The notes: generated by a model not told the origin, from the sequence alone. 50,967 bases of DNA from Argonema galeatum A003/A1 (GCF_023333595.1 NZ_JAIQZM010000002.1:1-50967); one strand, 5' to 3'; positions 25,350 to 34,715 are shown, counted from the first letter of the stretch. Numbers and translations are program-made.

Positions 25350-26597
25350 TCATTGAGTAAATTCTGACAAAAATTCGCTCATTGCAGATTCTACACGCCG
25401 ACTAACTGCCTCCCAGGAATATTCTTCCCTTACCAATTCATAGGCAGAATTAGCAATTTTTTCTCCTAAAAAAGGCTCAGCCCAAATTTGGGATACTCCC
25501 TCAACAATTTCTTCCATCTTATCTCTAATTAACAGATGTTCTCCATCTTTGGCTTTTAATCCCTCGGCACCTTTAGCGGTACTAACTACAGGACACCCAG
25601 CAGCAAAAGCTTCGAGAATTTTTAACCTTGTTCCTCCACCCTGTAGCAAAGGTACAACAGCGACGCTAGCAGCAGCGAGATAAGGTAAAATATCGGGAAC
25701 TCTACCAGTAACAATAATTCCCGCATCTTTTTTAGCTGCTTCCCGCATAAATTGATTTGGGTTTTGTCCGACTAAAAGCAGGCGACAATTAGGATAACTT
25801 TGGCGGAGTTCGGGATAAATTTTTTGTATTAGTAACTCAGCCGCTTCTCGATTGGGTGGATAGGCAAAATTGCCCATAAATATGAAATTTCGGTGTTTGT
25901 CTTCTAGTCCACTGGGAGGACTGCATTCACCCAAACGTACGCTGTCGTAATTTGCTAAATTCAGACCGTTGGGAACAACGCGAATATAAGATTTTTGGCC
26001 GTAAACTTCTTGCAGGAGATAACTATCTTCTTCACTGCATACCCACACTTGCTTAGCTTGGCGGATGAACTCCCTTTCGATGTTTTTGTGCTGGAAAAAT
26101 TGTAGCTTTTCTTTGATTTGAGAAATCAAGCTTTGATTGGCAGAGATTTTTTTGGTTAGCGCTTCTACGTTATGATTATCAAATATAATCGGCAACCCAT
26201 ACTTCTGGACTACTGGTAAGTAGCGATACATCCAGATTTCTGCAAAAACTACCAAATCTGGCTGAAATTTTTGGATAACTTCTTGTAACTCATCGGCTGC
26301 TGACTGACTGTACAATTTATAAACGTATAAATCTCCAGCGGGACGCACTCGCCAAGCCCAACGTTTGAGAGTTTCCCAAAATGAAGAAGGTTTGGTAATC
26401 TGACAAGGATGCCATAAACTAACCCCAGGAAGACTATCACTGGGATTTTGCTTTGAGTCAAAACAGGAAAAAACACCAACAGGGCCAAATTTCATCATTA
26501 TGTTAATGTTTTGCCAGTTCCGCAAGAGACCGCCATTCATCGGTGGATATGGTATGTCTCTAGTAATAAAGAAAGTGCGAAATGAGGGATTACTCAA
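25350..26597 (-). CDS. Glycosyltransferase family 4/GT1-like
   Basis: A 415-residue GT-B enzyme. The N-domain opens TFFITRDIPYPPMNGGLLRN; the C-domain has FMGNFAYPPNREAAELLI, LLLVGQNP, VTGRVPDILPYLAAASVAVV, and the nucleotide-sugar site GGTRLKILEAFAAGCPVVST. This subtype (PxNGGxxR start) is common in surface-glycan clusters. The TTG start has AGGAG ten bases upstream, which settles it. It faces the truncated GT2 gene three bases away. Confidence 0.9.
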   Translation of the reverse strand: MSNPSFRTFFITRDIPYPPMNGGLLRNWQNINIMMKFGPVGVFSCFDSKQNPSDSLPGVSLWHPCQITKPSSFWETLKRWAWRVRPAGDLYVYKLYSQSAADELQEVIQKFQPDLVVFAEIWMYRYLPVVQKYGLPIIFDNHNVEALTKKISANQSLISQIKEKLQFFQHKNIEREFIRQAKQVWVCSEEDSYLLQEVYGQKSYIRVVPNGLNLANYDSVRLGECSPPSGLEDKHRNFIFMGNFAYPPNREAAELLIQKIYPELRQSYPNCRLLLVGQNPNQFMREAAKKDAGIIVTGRVPDILPYLAAASVAVVPLLQGGGTRLKILEAFAAGCPVVSTAKGAEGLKAKDGEHLLIRDKMEEIVEGVSQIWAEPFLGEKIANSAYELVREEYSWEAVSRRVESAMSEFLSEFTQ

Positions 26598-26708
26598 AAT
26601 ATTATGTCTCCTATGAGGGGTATATTAGGAATGGTACTAAGTTTAGCTTTTACCCTGGAGGATCTGCCTCGCTTATATTAGTAGCATTCGGGTATAAGGA
26701 ATGCAAAT

Positions 26709-27638
26709 ATGACTAAACCACTGGTGAGCGTTATTATTCCTGCTTACAATGCTGAGGGTCTCATCCTGGAAGCTTTAATGTCAGTGAAAGCCCAAACCTA
26801 TCCCGACTGGGAAATCATTGTTGTTGAAGATGCCTCTAAAGACCGCACTGAGGAAATTGTACAAGAGTTTGCGAGGACTGTGGGCGATCGCAATGTTAAA
26901 TATATTCGCCACCCGAACAATCAAGGCCCAAGCGTAACCAGAAATACAGGGATCGCCCAGGCTAAAGGAGAATATTTAGCCTTATTAGATTATGACGATT
27001 TATGGAAGGAAACCCATTTAGAGGCAGCAGTTAGCAAACTACAGGAATCAGGCGCAGACTTAGCATACTGCACAGTTCAGAAGTTTGAGGATGGTACTAA
27101 TAAACTACTAGGTTTATGGGGGCCGACGCAACAAGATATAGAAGATTTTCCTGCTAGTCTTTTCGCCCGAAACTACATCCAGCCATCCGCAGCAGTCATG
27201 AAAAAAAATATTCTAGAAACAGTAGGTTTATTCGATCCAAATCCTCAACTTAGAGGCGTTGAGGATTTAGATTATTGGTTAAGGGTAGCAGCAGCAGGCT
27301 TTAAATTCGTCCATGTATCTGGCATACATAGTCTTTATAGAAAAAAGAATAGTTCAGCTTTAACATCTAATATCAAAAAAATTTTAGAATGCCATGCACT
27401 TGTCCTCCGAAAACACCAAAACTTGAGTATTATCCCAACAGCAACCAGAGGATATGTAGCGGCGCGATATCATTTGGGAGTAGCCAAACGTAACTTGAGG
27501 ACAAATCCCAAAAAAGCCGGAGAGTTTTTTATCTGGGCATGGAGAATAAGTCCTAAAGGTACTGTTGAAGCACTAGCAGCGGTTATTTTAGAATCTTTCG
27601 GTGTTAAGTCGGATAAATACCGTAATCTAGCTCTTTAA
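26709..27638 (+). CDS. Glycosyltransferase family 2
   Basis: A 309-residue GT-A enzyme: VSVIIPAYNAEGLILEALMS, EIIVVEDASKDRTEEIV, GPSVTRNTGIAQAKGEYLAL, then LDYDDLWKETHLEAAV with the DXD-like metal site and RGVEDLDYWLRVAAAG with the conserved acceptor-side acids. AAGGA lies eight bases before ATG. The 3' end overlaps the convergent GT2 gene by 12 bp. Confidence 0.9.
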   Translation: MTKPLVSVIIPAYNAEGLILEALMSVKAQTYPDWEIIVVEDASKDRTEEIVQEFARTVGDRNVKYIRHPNNQGPSVTRNTGIAQAKGEYLALLDYDDLWKETHLEAAVSKLQESGADLAYCTVQKFEDGTNKLLGLWGPTQQDIEDFPASLFARNYIQPSAAVMKKNILETVGLFDPNPQLRGVEDLDYWLRVAAAGFKFVHVSGIHSLYRKKNSSALTSNIKKILECHALVLRKHQNLSIIPTATRGYVAARYHLGVAKRNLRTNPKKAGEFFIWAWRISPKGTVEALAAVILESFGVKSDKYRNLAL

Positions 27639-28577
27639 TTCCTTAACTTTTTTTAGCAATTCTTTCGCCTGCTGAGATGGTAAAATAAGGACTGCTGCAA
27701 TTTTAAATAAAGCAACCAAGATATTTTTTTGCTGCCGCAGCAGAGTCGGATCGTTTTTCACAGCTATCCACAAACATCTAGCAGCTACCAACCCATTTTG
27801 CCGTCCCGAAGGAACTTCCAGCGCTTTAAAGGTAAGATACATATAAATCTTAGTAATGGTACGCTTTCTTAAGTGCTGTAAAGATTCTGGAGCCTGACTA
27901 AAAGCGCGTTCAATTACCTTTAAAATTTGTGTTTCCTGTCTGGCAATATTAGTAGAAGCTGAAGTAGCAGTCATCCGAAATAAAACTTGTGTTCGCGGTA
28001 CTGCCACAAAATGATAACGAGTAGCTAAACGGAGGAACAAATCCCAATCTTCGGGGCCAAATACTGATTCGTCAAAACCTCCCACTTCCATTAAAGCTGA
28101 CTTGCGAATTAGCGGGTTAGAAGCAGTATGGATAATATTATCTAACAACAGTTTGGGTAAAGTGTCTCCACTTACGCTATAACGGGTATGGGGTCGGATA
28201 AATTGACTCGATTCATCGATTAAATCTACCCAGCTATAAGCTATTGCTGCATCGGGATTTTCTTGTAAAGCTTTTAGTTGCAACTCCAGTTTATCTGGTG
28301 TCCACAAATCGTCGTGATCTAAGAAAGCAATAAATTCTCCTTCTGCATGGGATATGCCACGGTTACGACTGGGTGATATGCCAGTATTGGGGTATGAAAA
28401 TACTTTTAATCGGGGGTCTTTAATGGTGGCAAGAATATCTAGAGTAGAGTCCTTTGATCCATCATTGACAGCGATAATCTCAAAATCTGAAAAGGTTTGC
28501 TGAAAAACTGATTTCAGTGTTTCTAGAATCGTTTTCTCGCTATTGTATAAAGGAATAATTATGGATATTAATGGCAT
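27627..28577 (-). CDS. Glycosyltransferase family 2
   Basis: A 316-residue GT-A enzyme with ISIIIPLYNSEKTILETL, EIIAVNDGSKDSTLDIL, GISPSRNRGISHAEGEFIAF, DHDDLWTPDKLELQL and FGPEDWDLFLRLATRY. It is a distant paralogue of the convergent gene before it (same RNxGI and DDLW landmarks). The last 60 residues are a basic helical tail that may touch the membrane. Confidence 0.9.
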   Translation of the reverse strand: MPLISIIIPLYNSEKTILETLKSVFQQTFSDFEIIAVNDGSKDSTLDILATIKDPRLKVFSYPNTGISPSRNRGISHAEGEFIAFLDHDDLWTPDKLELQLKALQENPDAAIAYSWVDLIDESSQFIRPHTRYSVSGDTLPKLLLDNIIHTASNPLIRKSALMEVGGFDESVFGPEDWDLFLRLATRYHFVAVPRTQVLFRMTATSASTNIARQETQILKVIERAFSQAPESLQHLRKRTITKIYMYLTFKALEVPSGRQNGLVAARCLWIAVKNDPTLLRQQKNILVALFKIAAVLILPSQQAKELLKKVKELKS

Positions 28578-28648
28578 ATACTTAGGTGATTTATTTGATT
28601 TTATCTATGCTAATGTTGATCGCTAACATTTGATCGGGAATAACTTGT

Positions 28649-29739
28649 TTAGGTAGTTGTGGAAGTAACTGCCCTCAAGGTAGCCTCAAGGTAAGTTCGT
28701 CCCCATTTTTGGCAAGGCTCTAAATGATTACCTTCTGCCCATTCGTTCCAGGCATTTATAAACACTAAATTTTCTTCCTCGTGAGTTGGGGACAACTGTT
28801 GAATAACATTTTTTAACCAATATTCATAAAGATCGGGAGTTGAATTTTTGAGGATTAGTGCATTATTTTTGCGGCGGGCTGAATTATCCCACATAGGAGT
28901 TACACAGCGAAAATATTTGTGTGTTGGAATAGGTTTTTGCAGCATTTTTTCAACTGTTGCAGAGTAATCCAAAATAAAATTTTCTTGGTATACTTTATCC
29001 CATATTCTTAATTTTCTAGCTAACCTCCAGATTTTGGTTGTATTTAACAGAGATTTCCATTGTGGCTGAAATTCTACCGCCGCATCAAATCCCTGTGGAG
29101 AGAGAGGTTTACTTTCATTATCAAAGTTTTCAACCCGGCATAAAAAAATATCTTCAATACCCATTTTTTTTGCTTCTTCTCTCCAAATAGATGTTGTTTG
29201 GAGAGGATTGGGTATTTTTGAAGATCTATAGATAAGAAAGAGTGGTTTGCCGTCAATTTTTATATACCTGGGATCTTGAAATGTCTTAATAAGCGATCGG
29301 ATGTGCTGTCTGTCATCTTCCTCAGAGTATTTTTGTTCCATTAAAATCTGCTGGTTTTGTCCATCCCATGCTCTTGTCCAGTTTTCATTTGCCCAGCAAA
29401 GGCAAAAGGGAAAGTCTGGTTTTCCAGAAGCCAAAACTTCATTGAACGGTCGTTCTAGAAGACGTTTGCCGTTGAACCAATAGTGATAGTAACAAAAGCC
29501 ATATATGCCATATTCTCTGGCTAATTCAGCTTGAGCTTCCCGTGATTCTGGTAAACGCAAATCATAAAATCCTAAATCTGCTGGAATGTGAGGTTGATAA
29601 TGTCCTGCGAATAAAGGCTTGGATTTGGCAACATTAGTCCATTCTGTAAAACCCTTACCCACCATTCATCATTTTCTGGAATGGGATGATATTGAGGAAG
29701 GTAAAACGCTATGAGTTTTACTTTCTTTTGGTTTAGCAT
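28649..29739 (-). pseudogene. WbsX-like (GH99-like domain) glycosyltransferase gene broken by a one-base deletion
   Basis: The long frame from 29665 lacks the family start. Upstream, ATG 29739 with a perfect GGGAGGT site eight bases away encodes [20 protein letters not shown], exactly the WbsX N-terminus. At 29658-29663 the G-run after the two Trp codons is one base short, so the expected [11 protein letters not shown] reads out of frame; beyond it the correct frame continues ([49 protein letters not shown]) to 28649. Adding one G restores a 363-residue protein of usual length. It is either a recent inactivation or a sequencing error in a G-run. WbsX proteins act in LPS and capsule clusters. 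Confidence 0.85.
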
Positions 29740-29767
29740 GATTCAAGACCTCCCTTTAGTTGAGCAG

Positions 29768-29940
29768 TTAAAGTGTGTAAGTTTTCTTAAAAGGAATATA
29801 ATCTGCTGGAGTTTCTTTTTCTTTACGTGCCAGCACCACATAGGCATAGTAAGCAAAGCGATTTAGAGAAGGAAATAACCGCACCAAAGAACGCACTTTA
29901 AGCCCCATTAGCTCTTCTTTATTAACTTTTATAGATGGAA
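29768..29940 (-). pseudogene. Orphan C-terminal fragment, methyltransferase-like
   Basis: A minus-strand frame ending at 29768 reads LVRLFPSLNRFAYYAYVVLA, then ARKEKETPADYIPFKK. The hydrophobic YYAYVVLARK strand followed by a short polar tail is typical of the end of class I SAM methyltransferases. There is no N-terminal part: upstream lies the GT25-like gene in another frame, overlapping slightly. I read it as the remnant of a gene cut by rearrangement. Family assignment is tentative. Confidence 0.45.
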
Positions 29941-30795
29941 CGATAATTGTCTGCGAATAGCAAAACTAATCAATCTCCTTGGTACAGTGGAACCTTTAAT
30001 CACAGGAATCCGCAAAAATTTACCCAGCAATAAACGAGCAATCCCCTTCAAACGAGCCTGAATTCTTGCCGTTACAAAATTTTCTTTCCCTCCTCTTTCC
30101 TCGCAAGCATAAAAAGGTTTAAAGGCCAGCTTTCCATATAATACATCAGCGCGATGAGTTTTGCTAAGACCGTTTTTGTAATGTTCTAAATTAGGCAATC
30201 CTCCATGTTCGCCGTAATTGCGGAATGGAATGTAATTTTTCAGGGATTTTACCCGAAGAAACTTATCAATATCTGAGTCCCAAGATGAGTAAGTATCTGT
30301 TCCAGATTTTACTCTGATTTCCTCTGCTAACTCAATCAGATTTTTAGCCGCTAGTGGTGTGACAATATAAGCAACTGTGGAAACTGAAAATCCTTCGGCA
30401 GAACCTTCATCTGAGACGCTATAAACTTGGGAAGCACAGGTATAAATCCAGGAAATTCCTACATTCTGCTGATTGGGATTAAAAGGTAAAGGAAGTTTAC
30501 CTAAACCAACTACTGGGACAAAATCTGCCTCAACGATCAGAGTTGGTTTGTTTTCCTGTATTGCTTTTTCCCAAGCGCGGCTATGGTTCATCAGGCAGAG
30601 ATAGCTGCGAGAATAAGTTTGATATTCTGGCTGGTGTTCTTGGCGGAGAATTTCGCAGTGAAAACCTTCTTTTTTCAATACTTCCTCAAGCTGCTGGGTA
30701 GGCTCTTTGTAGGCAATAATGAAGACTTTGCCAATAAAATAAACAAGTTGGTAGGAATTAGAAACTTGGTTGGCAGAGGAAAGGCTTGCGTTCAT
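29929..30795 (-). CDS. Glycosyltransferase family 25-like (LPS glycosyltransferase) protein
   Basis: A 288-residue protein. VFIIAYKEPTQQLEEVLKKE starts the fold, and YSRSYLCLMNHSRAWEKAI followed by PTLIVEADFVPV is the GT25 pattern (SLxxSHxxxW, then xxxxEDD) with E-A-D in place of EDD. The C-terminus is basic and hydrophobic (LLGKFLRIPVIKGS). The altered acidic motif may change metal binding. It is the last gene of the glycan island before the Pho genes. Confidence 0.7.
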   Translation of the reverse strand: MNASLSSANQVSNSYQLVYFIGKVFIIAYKEPTQQLEEVLKKEGFHCEILRQEHQPEYQTYSRSYLCLMNHSRAWEKAIQENKPTLIVEADFVPVVGLGKLPLPFNPNQQNVGISWIYTCASQVYSVSDEGSAEGFSVSTVAYIVTPLAAKNLIELAEEIRVKSGTDTYSSWDSDIDKFLRVKSLKNYIPFRNYGEHGGLPNLEHYKNGLSKTHRADVLYGKLAFKPFYACEERGGKENFVTARIQARLKGIARLLLGKFLRIPVIKGSTVPRRLISFAIRRQLSFHL

Positions 30796-30924
30796 GTTGG
30801 CTGGATTAAAGTTGCTAGGAGTATCACTAATGCAGTAGGATCGCGGGGTAAAACTAACGTATAGACTTTATACTAACTCAAGTTGCTAGTTAGTTCCATT
30901 GGCTCTTGTTCGGAATGGATAATG

Positions 30925-30975
30925 GGTATTGGTTGCGCTTTAGGGCTAAAAGAGCGCTAAAGCGCAACCAATACC
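30925..30975. terminator. 19-bp perfect hairpin in the gap before sphR
   Basis: GGTATTGGTTGCGCTTTAG (30925-30943) and its exact complement (30957-30975) enclose 13 bases. This is the main structure in the 322-bp gap between the divergent GT25-like gene and sphR. Because both genes point away it is probably an interspersed palindromic repeat rather than a terminator. No Pho-box repeat is visible before sphR. Confidence 0.6.
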
Positions 30976-31117
30976 TGGTGCAAAAGCTTTAAGCCAGTAA
31001 CGCGATCGCAACCGGCATCGGGGAATTTTAACGAAATTTTTCGGTGTGGTCGTCAACTTATAGCACCGATCGCGTTATCTTTTTGGTGGGCTCAGAAACA
31101 TACAAAGTTCCTAAATC

Positions 31118-31870
31118 ATGTTTTCGCTTGAGTTAACTCAGACTCCTTCTAGAGCAGAAATCGGACAAAAAAGCCGCATCCTTGTGGTTGAAGACGAAGA
31201 TCTAATCCGAGAAATGATCGTTATGGCCTTAGAGGAGCAAGATTACGAGGTAATCACGGCTACAGATGGACAGAAGGCTGTTGGCTTGTTGCAAAGTATC
31301 TACACCGAACCGGCAGAATCCCCTATAGATCTGGTCGTTTTGGATTTGATGCTGCCTCAAGTCAATGGTTTGGATATCTGCCGCTTGCTCCGCCGTCAAG
31401 GGAACCCAGTCCCAATTTTGATTCTTTCAGCCAAGGGAAGCGAAACAGACCGTGTATTGGGTTTAGAGGTGGGAGCTGATGACTATCTTACCAAACCCTT
31501 CAGTATGCGGGAGTTTGTTGCCCGCTGTCGGGCTCTACTGCGCCGTCAACGCTTAAGCGCGATCGCTCAACCAGCAGTATTGCAGTTTAAAGAGATCGCC
31601 CTTTATCCCCAAGAGTGCCGCGTTATGCTTCGGGGTGAGGAGATTAGCCTTGCGCCCAAAGAGTTTCGCCTCCTAGAGTTATTTATGAGTTATCCCCGCC
31701 GGGTATGGTCGCGGGAGCTGTTGCTCGACCACATTTGGGGGCCGGATTTTGTAGGGGATAGTAAAACGGTAGACGTTCACATTCGCTGGGTGCGAGAAAA
31801 ATTGGAGCGAGACCCCAGCCACCCAGAGTATATTGTCACGATTCGGGGTTTTGGATATAGGTTTGGCTGA
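31118..31870 (+). CDS. sphR: Phosphate response regulator SphR (PhoB-like)
   Basis: A 250-residue OmpR/PhoB-family regulator. The receiver has acidic residues VVEDEDLIREM, phospho-acceptor Asp76 (LVVLDLMLPQ) and Lys in TKPFSMREFVAR; the winged helix has LAPKEFRLLELFM and SKTVDVHIRWVREKLERD for DNA contact. Identification as SphR rests on the next genes (PAS-type kinase, PhoU, Pho-boxed phoX). It should bind the Pho box at 34597-34637 under phosphate starvation. The kinase follows after 45 bp. Confidence 0.88.
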   Translation: MFSLELTQTPSRAEIGQKSRILVVEDEDLIREMIVMALEEQDYEVITATDGQKAVGLLQSIYTEPAESPIDLVVLDLMLPQVNGLDICRLLRRQGNPVPILILSAKGSETDRVLGLEVGADDYLTKPFSMREFVARCRALLRRQRLSAIAQPAVLQFKEIALYPQECRVMLRGEEISLAPKEFRLLELFMSYPRRVWSRELLLDHIWGPDFVGDSKTVDVHIRWVREKLERDPSHPEYIVTIRGFGYRFG

Positions 31871-31915
31871 AAAAGTTTTAGAAGCGGTGCGCTCAAACCT
31901 TCTAACATATAGCTG

Positions 31916-33349
31916 ATGGTGATAGCTAATGGCTTACAAAAAATGGCCCTTGTTGCCTTTTTTCTTGGTCTAGCCATAGGGATTGGGTTTTGGCTCTGTT
32001 GGCAGGCTTGGCTTTACAAACAGCTGGGGCAATTGGTGCGATCGCTCCCCGCCGAACGAAAGTTTAATTCTATACATTCCTCCCGAAACTTAGAGAATGT
32101 AGATTTGGGCCAAGATCGGAGTCAGGAGAGTGTTTTCGTACAACCTGCCCTACCGATCGTTTCTCGCCTGCGGCGGGGGATTTCCTTGGCTAAGGAACAC
32201 CAACAAAACCTGGAAATCCAGCTGGAAACCTGGCAGCAGTTACTCCAAGTGGCACCCTGCGGCTTTCTGATGGTAGATGAAGAAAACCAGCTGCTTTGGT
32301 GCAACCAACAGGCGCGTGACCTTTTGAACATAAATCGGTGGGAACCGGGACAGGTTCGTTTGCTGCTGGAGTTAGTGCGATCGTATGAACTCGACCAGTT
32401 AATCGAACAAACTCGTCACCGCCAGCAACCCTCTCAGCAAGAGTGGGTTTTTCACCCGACGTATCCAAACACACAAGCGATGGGTGGAGCTAGAGCCCTT
32501 ACCCTGCGTGCCTACAGCTGGCCTTTACCCGAAGGTCAGGTAGGCGTCTTTTTGGAAAACCGACAAGCCTTAGTCGAACTTTCCCAAGCACAAGATAGGT
32601 GGGTTTCCGATTTAGCTCACGAATTGAGAACTCCACTAACGTCTATCCGTTTAGTGGCGGAAGCTTTGCAAGACCGCTTGCAGCCGCCCATGAGCCGATG
32701 GGCCGATCGCCTGCTACCAGAAGTCAACCGGCTGATTAATTTAGTACAAGATTGGCTGGAATTAAGCCAACTGGAGGTAGATTCTAGCAATAAACTTCGC
32801 CGCAAACCCCTGGAACTGCGGTCTTTGATCGTATCTGTCTGGCATAGTCTAGAACTCCTGAGCGAGCCAAAGCAACTAAGTCTGACCTATTCTGGCCCGG
32901 ACTCCCTGTGGATAGAAGCAGATGAATCTCGCCTATACCGGATTTTTCTCAACTTACTGGACAACAGTATCAAATACAGCCCGCCGCTGGGTGCGATTGA
33001 AGTGGAGGTAAATCTCCTTCCCAACAATGATGCCCCCAAGCTCGTTGAAATTAATATTATCGATTCAGGCTCTGGATTTCCTGAATCAGATTTACCTCAT
33101 GTTTTTGAGAGACTCTATCGGGGGGACGCCTCCCGGACGAGACACTCAGCGTCTTCTCCGGATCGACATGAAGCTTTAGGTATTAATACAACTGGTAGCG
33201 GCTTAGGTTTAGCGATCGTGCGACAAATTATTCTTGCTCATCGCGGTTCCGTACAAGCCAAAAACCATCCAGAAACAGGTGGCGCTTGGCTGAAAATTGA
33301 ATTACCTTATGGAGAAGGGATCGCTCCTCAAGTTACTGCTGAGGGCTGA
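31916..33349 (+). CDS. sphS: Phosphate-sensing histidine kinase SphS (PhoR-like)
   Basis: A 477-residue sensor kinase. One N-terminal hydrophobic helix (about 10-30) anchors it, a linker and PAS-like domain (about 100-215, CGFLMVDEENQLLWCNQQAR) follow, then the H-box DLAHELRTPLTSIR (His at about 234), N-box FLNLLDNSIKYSP, G1 IDSGSGFPE, and G2 TGSGLGLAIVRQI. There is no periplasmic sensor domain, as in PhoR/SphS kinases that read phosphate through the Pst-PhoU complex. It should phosphorylate SphR Asp76. A candidate insertion of about 15 residues (RHSASSPDRHEALGI) widens the ATP lid. Confidence 0.9.
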   Translation: MVIANGLQKMALVAFFLGLAIGIGFWLCWQAWLYKQLGQLVRSLPAERKFNSIHSSRNLENVDLGQDRSQESVFVQPALPIVSRLRRGISLAKEHQQNLEIQLETWQQLLQVAPCGFLMVDEENQLLWCNQQARDLLNINRWEPGQVRLLLELVRSYELDQLIEQTRHRQQPSQQEWVFHPTYPNTQAMGGARALTLRAYSWPLPEGQVGVFLENRQALVELSQAQDRWVSDLAHELRTPLTSIRLVAEALQDRLQPPMSRWADRLLPEVNRLINLVQDWLELSQLEVDSSNKLRRKPLELRSLIVSVWHSLELLSEPKQLSLTYSGPDSLWIEADESRLYRIFLNLLDNSIKYSPPLGAIEVEVNLLPNNDAPKLVEINIIDSGSGFPESDLPHVFERLYRGDASRTRHSASSPDRHEALGINTTGSGLGLAIVRQIILAHRGSVQAKNHPETGGAWLKIELPYGEGIAPQVTAEG

Positions 33350-33730
33350 ATAAAAACGTCTCTTCCGTATTTACTATGCTATTTGAGCAGAGGGGCAGAG
33401 TCGCAGAGGGGCAGAGGCATAAAAATGTGATTTTTTGAACAAAACCATCACAACTCCGAAAGAGCCGTTTTTGCGTAAGTCCTGCTTCCGTTAGCCCGAC
33501 CCTGCTGACAGGCATAAAAATACTGGAATTTAGCGCTGAGTCTTAGTATAAAAAACCAGACTTTTCTGTAAATTAAAATACTTTTTTGTTCAGCGCGACA
33601 TATTAAAAACAAGAGCTTCAGGACTTAGAAATCGAATTCAAAGCCCCGCCTCGATCGAGAAATTATTGGTTTCAAGCGGCTAATCCAAAATTTAAAATCC
33701 TTTCATCCAAAATCCAATGACCTCATTAAT
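33350..33730. other. 381-bp gap between sphS and phoU: repeats only
   Basis: It holds GAGGGGCAGAG repeats (33382-33416), the inverted copy of an interspersed repeat (33431-33466, partner at 3823-3858), a GTTTTTGCGTAAGTCCTG end like the termini of the element at 36881-37064, and ATCCAAAATCC words just before phoU. No Pho box and no gene is visible, so phoU may have its own promoter. Confidence 0.6.
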
Positions 33731-34420
33731 ATGGTTTTCCGACAAGTTAGGTTGAAGAGTTCGCGTTTAAACCCTTATCCTGAACGACTCCACTTCGAGC
33801 GAAGCCTTAGACGCTTAGAAGGTGATGTTTTGCGGATGGGAGCCTTGGTAGAACAATCGTTTCGCCTGTCCCATGAATCTTTGTTCGATCGCAGCCTAGC
33901 CGCAGCTGAAGAAATTCCCTTACTCGATAAACAGATCGATCGATTTTATCGCCAAATCGAGTTAGATAGCGCCTCTCTCATGACCCTGCAAGCTCCAGTC
34001 GCTAGAGATATGCGCCTTTTAAGCGCTTATATGCAACTGGTGCGAGATTTAGAGCGAATTGGGGATTACGCCAAAGATTTAGCAGAAATTGCGATTAAAC
34101 TTTTTCCCTACCCGCCTCATCCTTGCTTTTCGGAGATGGCGGAGATGTCCCATCAAGCCCAAGCTATGCTAGCAATGAGTCTGGTAGCCCTAGCCGACCT
34201 GGATGCAGAAGCTGGACGACAGATTAAGCAGCAGGATGACGTTGTAGACACTGCCTACGAAACACTTTACCAGCGCTTAGCCAGCGCACGCGATGTCAAA
34301 GGAGTCGTCGAACCGATTCTTTTAATGGTTTTAGTGATTCGTCACCTGGAACGAATGGCCGATCATGCCACCAATATAGGTCAAAGAGTCGCCTACATCG
34401 TTACCGGACACCGATCTTAA
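33731..34420 (+). CDS. phoU: Phosphate signalling protein PhoU
   Basis: A 229-residue all-helical protein of two PhoU repeats. RLEGDVLRMGALVEQSF and the metal-site helix LVRDLERIGDYAKDLAEIA form the first repeat; VILVIRHLERMADHATNIGQR-like (seen as VIRHLERMADHATNIG) forms the second. PhoU represses the Pho response when phosphate is sufficient by contacting PstB and the sensor kinase. Its position after sphRS supports this. The N-terminus (MVFRQVRLKSSRLNPYPE) is slightly longer than in E. coli. Confidence 0.93.
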   Translation: MVFRQVRLKSSRLNPYPERLHFERSLRRLEGDVLRMGALVEQSFRLSHESLFDRSLAAAEEIPLLDKQIDRFYRQIELDSASLMTLQAPVARDMRLLSAYMQLVRDLERIGDYAKDLAEIAIKLFPYPPHPCFSEMAEMSHQAQAMLAMSLVALADLDAEAGRQIKQQDDVVDTAYETLYQRLASARDVKGVVEPILLMVLVIRHLERMADHATNIGQRVAYIVTGHRS

Positions 34421-34442
34421 GAAGGGGCTAGGGACTAGGGAA

Positions 34443-34558
34443 GGAGTGGGGGAGTGGGGGAGTGGGAGAGTGGGGGAGAATGACCAATGACTAATGACTA
34501 ATGACTAATTTCCCCCCTCTTTCCCTCTTTCCCTCTTTCCCTCTTTCCCTCTTTCCCT
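34443..34558. repeat. GGGAGTGG and TTTCCCTC tandem repeats with ATGACTA words
   Basis: The phoU-phoX gap opens with GGGAGTGG octamers (34443-34478, the complement of the array at 3873-3988), then AATGACTA heptamers, then five TTTCCCTC octamers (about 34508-34558). They are low-complexity short tandem repeats with no gene. Confidence 0.85.
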
Positions 34559-34596
34559 AGTCCCTAGCCCCTAACCCTAGTCCCTTCTTCGGTTAG

Positions 34597-34643
34597 CTTA
34601 ACCTTACCATTACCTAAGTCTTACCAGTTCCTAAACTTACAAT
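34597..34643 (+). promoter_or_regulatory. Pho box with -10 element upstream of phoX
   Basis: Four 8-bp repeats with exact 11-bp spacing: CTTAACCT (34597-34604), CATTACCT (34608-34615), TCTTACCA (34619-34626), CCTAAACT (34630-34637). This matches the cyanobacterial SphR site (CTTAACCT-like repeats with 3-bp spacers). TACAAT follows at 34638-34643 as the -10 element, so the box replaces the -35 as in class II activation. It lies 73 bp before the phoX start. Confidence 0.85.
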
Positions 34644-34715
34644 AGTACAGTTGGGTTTGAAGCTCTCGCTTTTGACCAGCTTAATCTTGCTTACTTTCTA
34701 GAACCAAAGCTTTAT

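Noticed and set aside
30976..31117. Pho box before sphR
   Set aside because: No CTTAACCT-like repeats at 11-bp spacing.
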